A DNA stretch of 64,000 nt from Cinnamomum chago (taxonomy: Eukaryota > Streptophyta > Magnoliopsida > Laurales > Lauraceae): positions 30,244,501 through 30,308,500 of the forward strand of contig CP142452.1 of assembly GCA_038049695.1 (NCBI GenBank), given 5' to 3'. The translations under genes were made by a program, and so were the position numbers. Shown piece after piece: positions 57,115 to 64,000 of this stretch. Below the pieces are notes generated by a model. The model worked only from the letters and a program-made list of their open reading frames with translations. It ran no database searches and was not told where the DNA came from. How positions within the stretch are numbered: position 1 is the stretch's first letter; every line of letters begins with the position of its first letter.

Positions 57115-60100
57115 CTAATCACTTTTGGTTGGATGCAGGGAAGACATATCCCCTAAGGTATGAATTCAATCTTGTTTTTCTCAAAGCTTGAGTGCCGAAA
57201 TAGCCCCCGACATTTTTACCGAGAAAGAAAAATGCTACCTTAGCCAAACTATGCAGGGTGCCTAAAAATATTAAACTAACGAGCTTGTTTTGAGACCTTG
57301 CAGGGAACCCAACCCCGATCACATCCAAAACATCCCACAAGCTGGGGCATTTTTTATTTTACATGCATTATTTTGCGCACAATTCCTCATAATTTGAAAA
57401 GGACAAAGTGATGATAACCAAACTTGGGTATATAAGTTATGTCTGTTATGATATCCTATGATAAATTTGATCATGGTTGTATGCTATGCACATCCTTTTA
57501 TGATATCACATGTTGTACGATTCCAAAATGCTGTTATCTTGAGCCTCTGCCTTCATATATATAGCTGATATTGTGAATGCCTCGAAACATAGAATTACCT
57601 AGGTCACAAATGCCACACACTCAGGCACTCCTTGTCGTTTGAGAACTCAATCCTATATTTCTTATCAAGTTTAGACTGATGTGAGATTGTAGTTATTTGG
57701 TTTTTATCATATAAACCTCGCTTTATTTATCCTGAACTACTAATGCTCCCTTTGTGAGACTCACATGCCTAGGGACGAATTTCGAGATTCTAGAAAAAGT
57801 TAGCGCTTTCTCCCTTATTTTTTTTTAGACCCTAAAAAATCATCGGGCATAAAACCTATCGCCTTGAAAGAAAAAAAAAACACACTTCACATGATCCCTC
57901 AGTACCCCTCAGGGAGTCCATTCCATCATCATCATACACACACAACCAAAGCACTTCTAAGTCAAACTACAAAGCATGCACTCACATTATAAATGCTACA
58001 TGCACTTGCATACATCTTATACATCATAATGCATGCAACAAAGTGAAAAAATGAGCCTAAAAATAACATCCCTCTATCATATATACAACACCAATTATCA
58101 ACAACTAATAATCAACATCCAAAGATAACAAACACCAATCATAACCGCAACAACAACAATATAGGCCTCGATCGTCTCTGCACAATTTTCAATAGAATAG
58201 GAGGCCTTGCAAAAGTATAACTCTGAGAGTACGTACCGTTATGGAAAATCCCTCCAATGTCTCATGTAATTCCCCGATGCTCCGAATTCGCGTCTCAATC
58301 CTTTAGGGATCCATCGCGGGTATAACCAGCTCATGGTAGCCTCATCGATTAGGATAGTGTAATGACGATGTAGTTGTCACACAATGCCACAAACGACAAG
58401 CCTATCTGTGATCTTTGGAACATGGAATCATATATTCTTTCAAATAAATAATGTTCTCCTACACTGCAATCAACTCTTCATTCGAGCCATCTTAATCGGG
58501 GAGCCAAGAGACCTGCCATATTAAATTCCACAAAAGAAATCAACTCACTAAATGAAGAACTAAAACCAAACTCAAATTTAAAATTAAAACCAAACTTGAA
58601 CTTAAAAGAAGAAAACTAAAAAAAAAAATTAAAATTAAAATTAAACTTAAACGTAAACGTAAATTAAAGACTTAACCCAACAAAGTAGAGAAAAAGGGTG
58701 CGTACTTTGTGGTTCCTCAGCTCCTTCAAGATGAAATGGCAACTCCGTTGCACTCCTCCTTGCCTCTCCATGCCAAAATCAATCGAGGTTGTCGTAGAAC
58801 ACCCTCCACCCTCTTTTTGGTTTTCTCTGCAAAGACAACAGATTAACCATCAATAAAATCCACCAACCAACCAATAACAACGAATTTAATTTTTAAAAAA
58901 AAATACACACTAAAAAAAAAACATAATAAAAACCAACTCACCAATGATAAAAAAAAACCAACTGAAAAAAAAAGCAACGAATAAACAAAACAAAACAAAC
59001 CAACCAAGAAAAGTAAATTAAAACTAAACAAAACAAATTTTAAAATTCAATTAATCCACAACCGAGATAAAAGAAAACGTTAAAACACACCTCGTAGCCA
59101 CAATCAACAAGAAATGACAATAAAACACACATTTCCAATGGTTTGCATGCATATATCATTCATAGGAAATAGAACTTTACCACTCCTCCACACATCACTT
59201 TATTCCATACTCCTTCATGTCTTTACCTCCGCACCTCACTCCATTTCACTTCACCTCATCACACCATGACCACATCTATAATACATCACTCATCCAGCAC
59301 CACACATCACATATAAACACACCAAAAAAAAAAAAAGAATCAAAACTACCCCCTTAAATCCACCAAAAAAAAAAAACCACATAAAATTTCACTTAAAAAA
59401 AATCTGAATCTAAATTAACTAAAATACTCAACAAACCCAATCACGCCAACTAATTCATTAATTTCCACGAATTGAAGTAAATCCACTTTTTTCCCCAAAT
59501 TTTCCAAAATCTTGTTAGGCATTGATCTCCCCATCAACATGTCCATTTTTAATTTAATTAGAGGCTAGGACCTTTCTCCCCAGGCTGAAGCGGACCTGCC
59601 CCACCATTTCCACGAAGACCTGTCACCTGTATGGCCATCACAGCTAATGGTAGAACCTCATTCCACATCTTAGAACTTTATTTAAGGGAAAGGAAAGGAG
59701 ATAGAAAACTTGGAGGTCTATCCCATAGAATTTGGACAAACCTAATCCATGGTCTACTCCTAAAGTTATCTTTGATCAATAATTATCCTCTTTGCAAAAT
59801 TAGGACCGGACCATTTGGGTTCAAGATTTTGGATAAAAATAATGAGAACTGAAAGAAAGGGGACCATGTCCAATTCAAGAACTAAAACACAAAGAGCCTA
59901 AAAATCACAAACCGATTCAAAACAACACTAAAATGAATAAAAAGCCTAAGGAACTTAAACTTGAACATAAATATGATAAAACCCACCAACACACATGGTA
60001 AAACAACATAATTAACACAATTAATCTAAAAACAAACAAACTAATCAAACTTGAACAATTGACTTAGACAAGAAACACCACTCACTCAGATAAAAGATGA

Positions 60101-61605
60101 GTTGAAAGCTCTCACATTCGGAGTTCGGAATTGAAGGAAAATATGCAAAGAAGAGTAAAGGTGCTCTCTGCACACGAAATGTAGAAAAGCAATGCTTTGA
60201 AAGTCTGGGTGCCAACCACGCTCACACCCATTTCTGCCCCGAGAGCCTAAGAAATTGGCAAAAAAAAAAAAAATTGATGACCAGACCAAAAAAAATATAG
60301 AAGCGAAAAAAAAAAAAAAGAAAAAGAAAAGAAAAAAGGAATGTTAAAGAGGCACACACAGAAAAGCATGACACACATTGTCAAACTAAATACTGTCCCA
60401 TCAAGAGGGATCCAGTCACGTCCTGTGCACACTAATCCCATCACACATACATCTAGCATTGTGCATTGCATCCTATGTCATCTCCATCAATAGAAATTAA
60501 AATTGTTATTTCTGCAAATTATAATATTAAGTACTGACAGGCAAGAGAGCAGAATTTTTTAGTATTTGTCCACTGCAGATTTACAACCCAAAAATGCGAA
60601 CAACAAAAGTGATTCAAACACACTGATGGGGATGAATGACATAAACTTCTGCAAATGGACAACGAAAGAAAGCGGCAATGAGCCCCATCGTCGGATTTAT
60701 GAAAAGCTCTTGAGGTAAGTACACCTAACTATGGATTTTCATGATTTTAGCTCACGTCTGGAAATTGAGTCGCCGTAGGCCTCCCTTAAGCGCTTATAAT
60801 CGGTACGGCAACCATAATACCGTGTTATCACGAATTGTGGTGTTTACCGACTCAAATCTTGACGTTGGAGAATGGAATCCGCGTAACTCGAAACTCTCCA
60901 TGATAAGCACAAAATGATGATCAAATCTATCCCAGGTTCTCATCCAAGCTTGGGTGAAGACATAGATCCCTAGAGAGTGACGGTTATTCCGGTGGACATT
61001 TTCCATTAATTTAGCTTTTTCAATGCATACCTAAGTTTCAAAATAAAAATCTCTTTTAAAAAAAAATGCACCTCGCACCATTGCTTGAACTATGTTTGTG
61101 ATTGCCTTCAAGATCTCCATTATTGTTAGTTAGTTTTACCTATGCCTTAAGCATTCAACTGTGGATGAAAGTCAAAAGACATTATATATGACAAACTGAA
61201 TAAAACTCTATTGCAAGAACAAATGAAATTCTAACAGTGACTTAGCTAATCGAAAGATCGACTTCTGATTCAAACCACTGGGGCACAATTCCCACCATCA
61301 TTTTAAATTAAACAACCGGGGCATAGTTCCCAACCCGCCACGTGGCAATACCACGGGCACCGAGGCACAGATCTCGGATTTCCAATCAAATCAGTAGGCA
61401 CGTAACTTCTTCTTTTTTCCCTTTTTCCCCCTGAATCATAATTGATCCTAAAAAAGGGAACTTCTCCTTTAGAACAAGTTTGCAATTGCATACATCCGTA
61501 GGCGGCCACTCCCGCGAGCTCAAAAGCTCCCGTGAGTCATGAGTGGTGTGTCTACTTTCTTTGGAGCACAACTCTCCACGTGTTGCTCTTCAAAGAGGGG
61601 CATAC
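57115..61605 (+). other. Tat-like element, long non-coding 3' region
   Basis: Continues the gypsy Tat-like element right of the nested insertion. There are no supported coding regions. The stretch contains A-rich low-complexity runs (about 58560-59040, 59320-59400, 60259-60340) and scattered short frames. It ends with the purine tract CAAAGAGGGGCATAC (61591-61605). Some parts (58200-58830 and 60660-60980) are less repetitive by eye, but I could not assign them. Confidence 0.5.
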
Positions 61606-62140
61606 TGTAGACACCTCATTTTGGCCCCCTATGATAGCCTTAAACACTTATCATATATAACGATGCCCCCATTTCACCCAAAATTGAATGGTTACTGGCA
61701 TAATTCAGATTAATTAATGACGATGAAGATGCTTGTTGATAATTTTAGACTTAGTTCGACGATTTATAGAGATTCGTGAGAGAAAAGGCTGAATCGCATC
61801 GAGATCTCGAGTCCAACCCATTACTCATACAAGGAATGGACTACAACACTATCCAAGCCCCTTCCACACTACATAGAACACACTCAGTTTGCTCCTGAAG
61901 AAATTACACTTAGTTCGTCTAAGTGCGATATGATTAGCATGAATTGGGGGCTAGGATCGTTGATCCAGATATCTCTACCTTTTCCCGACCTCATATCATT
62001 ATGACATATAGACCAAAAGATTCTACATACCGAGAGCTTTCCGACGATATGTAGCTTAGGCACTTCATTTTGGCACCCTATGAGGGGTAATTCAATCCAC
62101 CCTATTTAATGGTGTCATGATTAGGTCCCGAATCAAAGGA

Positions 62141-62413
62141 CACCTATCATTTTTGGACCCCCGATCGCCCTGGAAGTTAATTTATCGCGGTCTGCTCGTC
62201 AACGGCTTTCCATCCATATGTAGAACTCTGAGATCCGACGGGCGGATCGAAAAATCATAACAGTGGGTCCCATACTCCAAAGGCGCCCGCCTAAAAAAAT
62301 CACCTATCATTTCTAAACCTCCGATCGCCTTAAAAATTGGTTCATCGTGACCTACACGTCGAGGGCTTTCTGCCGATGCGTAGAACGTCGAAATCCGGCG
62401 AGCAGATCAAAAT
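62141..62413. repeat. Tandem duplication, period 160 bp
   Basis: CACCTATCATTT starts at 62141 and 62301. Both copies contain CCGATCGCC, GGCTTTC and TGTAGAA/CGTAGAA plus GATCCG/AATCCG words, and the copies are diverged. Confidence 0.75.
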
Positions 62414-62736
62414 CTACAAGGCCTAGGCCCCAGCGATGATAACCTGACCAAACTCCATTAGACCCCACCTTCTGGGCCCGAACCAGTTTCTTTTAAACTC
62501 AAATCAGACCCACCAAGCCTGGCCCAATGAACCCGACAATCATCCCTTAAACCGACACCCAAATCTATGGGCCTGATCCAAGCTTGGACCTAAACTCTAG
62601 CCCAAGCCAAACCAGTCCCCAACCTGACCCGAGACCTGGCCCAGATTGCTTGACCCGTCACCCTGGATAAGGAAGAAAGAGCCCGGGGATCTGGGGAAGT
62701 AGAGTCCCAGATCCCCTCATCTCTCGTTCCCCCTTA

Positions 62737-63019
62737 GGGCCCGTTTGGTAAATTTACTAATAAAGTCAAGTTAAGTTAAACATCCCATCAAAAACACTTT
62801 TTAGAAACATTCCCTCCATCTTTTCCAAAAAAAGTCAAAAAGCAACTACATTTACTCACTAAAAGACAAAAAATCTACATTTCCCCATACAAAAAGTCAA
62901 AAATATTCCATTCCAAACAACTAAAAACAAAATATCATAATAACTTACTTATATTTTATTCATTCTTTTCATTTCACTTCACTCCACTTTATTTTAAAAG
63001 TAAATTACCAAACGAGCCC
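62737..63019. mobile_element. Tourist-like (PIF/Harbinger) MITE
   Basis: 283 bp with terminal inverted repeats GGGCCCGTTTGGTAA and TTACCAAACGAGCCC, flanked by TTA on both sides (62734-62736 and 63020-63022). TTA is the target duplication expected of PIF/Harbinger MITEs. It has no coding capacity. Confidence 0.85.
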
Positions 63020-64000
63020 TTAAATCCTCTCCCTCGTCTCTATCTTCTTCTGGAAGCGCAGAACCCATCTTAAAGGATCTCTATCCCTGGCTCTCCCACC
63101 ATCACCATCACAGACGCCCATCTTCTTCCAGCGCCAGCCATCTCTCCATCGTCTCCTTCCTGATCATCACCTCGTCCCCACCATCATCTCACTGCAGCCC
63201 ATCTCCACCATATCACGCAGCCCACCATCATCCGATCCCCTCTCATTCTCATCACCTCCATCTCACAGCCCCATCACCACATCTCAACCCATCTCTCGAT
63301 CCTCTTCCCCTGCGCAGAACAGCCACCCCAGACCTCTCCATCCTCCAACCATCTCCATTTCTCCCATCCATCTCACGCACAGATCGTCCTCTCCCATCCA
63401 CCTCCACGCCCATCTCTCCATCCTGCGCAGATCCTCTCTTCTTATCTCGCCCACCTCCCATCTTCGTCTCCCTTACGCAGCAGCCCCTGGGATCATCTCT
63501 ATCTCTAACACTACCATCACCACATCACCATCCCTCTCATCTCCCTGATTGTTTTCTCCTCCCTCACAGCGCAGGATCATCTCCATCTCACCACTCCCTC
63601 TCACTGCAGCCCATCTCTCCCAGATCTGCTCCATCTTCCTCACCACCCTCTGCTCCATCTCTACAGACTTCCAACCCCTGCACACAGCACCACCAGACGC
63701 ACGCCAGCACGCTTGCAGCACCATCGTTCTCCACCAGACGTAGCACCAGCGCCACCTTCTTCCTCCTCCGGACGCCTCCTCGACCAGGTAGACTCTCCCC
63801 TTCCTCCCGCACTCTGCACACACAGCACTCCCTTTCCTTTCTTTCCTTCCTCTTCTCCATCGGCGCACCCTTCTCTCCCTCACCACCTTCTTCCATCTCT
63901 CTCTCTTCTCTCTCCTCCCTGCAACCCCCTTTCCTTTCTTTCCTTACTCTTCTCCATCCGCGCACCCTTCTCTCCCTCGCCATCTTCTTCCATCTCTCTC

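Larger units (their letters stand above)
61606..64000 (+). repeat. Tat-like LTR (start; right end beyond or unresolved)
   Basis: TGTAGACACCTCATTTTGGC after a purine tract is the typical start of a Tat-lineage LTR. It includes a 160-bp tandem duplication (62141-62413), a stretch of CCCAA/GGCCC words (62460-62650), a Tourist MITE (62737-63019) and a strongly CT-rich segment (63020-64000) with CATCTCC-type words. The LTR end was not found, so the CT-rich part may be leader or other sequence. Confidence 0.55.

Noticed and set aside
58690-58830. A possible minus-strand exon starting MERQGGVQRS
   Set aside because: A short frame within the Tat-like 3' region, with no clear splice partners or homology I recognise.
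63252-63983. Overlapping R/E/G-rich frames of up to 137 codons on the minus strand
   Set aside because: Shadows of a strongly CT-rich low-complexity stretch; no domain or codon signal.

Overview
The window is repeat-dense nuclear DNA from a flowering plant. The evidence is nested LTR retrotransposons of plant Ty1/copia and Ty3/gypsy type, a CACTA transposon end, Tourist- and hAT-like MITEs, a tRNA-derived SINE, and pieces of one spliced host gene. The sequence alone does not fix the species. I see no bacterial-type operons and no rRNA or tRNA genes.

Layout. (1) 1-4640 is non-coding and probably intronic or upstream; it holds MITE-like copies, a local tandem duplication and a 44-bp palindrome. 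(2) 4641-10877 holds the last coding exon of a host gene that looks like a plant SWAP/surp-CID (CHERP-like) pre-mRNA-processing protein. The exon is cut into three pieces by two long solo LTRs (5024-7801 and 7923-10593), each with an exact 5-bp target duplication. The host frame stays open across all three pieces. (3) 11356-30895 is one retroelement locus expanded into LTR-int-LTR-int-LTR-int-LTR, four LTRs and three internal regions on a period of 5905-5906 bp, flanked once by CAGGG. Each internal region has a single gag-like ORF with a long coiled coil and a zinc knuckle, and no pol. (4) 30896-35571 has host flank with a tandem duplication, a MITE and a broken copia fragment. (5) 35572-49180 is a CACTA remnant holding a minus-strand copia element (36816-49102), which holds a third solo LTR (40510-43756). 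(6) From 49185 to the window end is the 3' part of a Ty3/gypsy Tat-like element (integrase C-terminus, long 3' region, LTR from 61606). It is interrupted by a minus-strand LARD-like relative of the array element (50589-57114), and its LTR carries a Tourist MITE.

Two observations deserve most attention. First, the middle LTRs of the array are mosaics: left part like the 3' LTR, right part like the 5' LTR. That is what unequal LTR-LTR recombination would leave. Second, at least five different LTR-element families here carry pairs of the 8-bp palindrome GGTCGACC whose starts lie 20-22 bp apart, at non-equivalent positions (LTR promoter, LTR body, leader). In the array element and its relative, two such pairs flank a conserved small hairpin just upstream of the TATA box.

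Functionally the only host gene is the RNA-processing gene; everything else is retroelement or DNA-transposon sequence. The first solo LTR may be removable as an exact intron, which would let the host gene tolerate it. The second shows no such solution.
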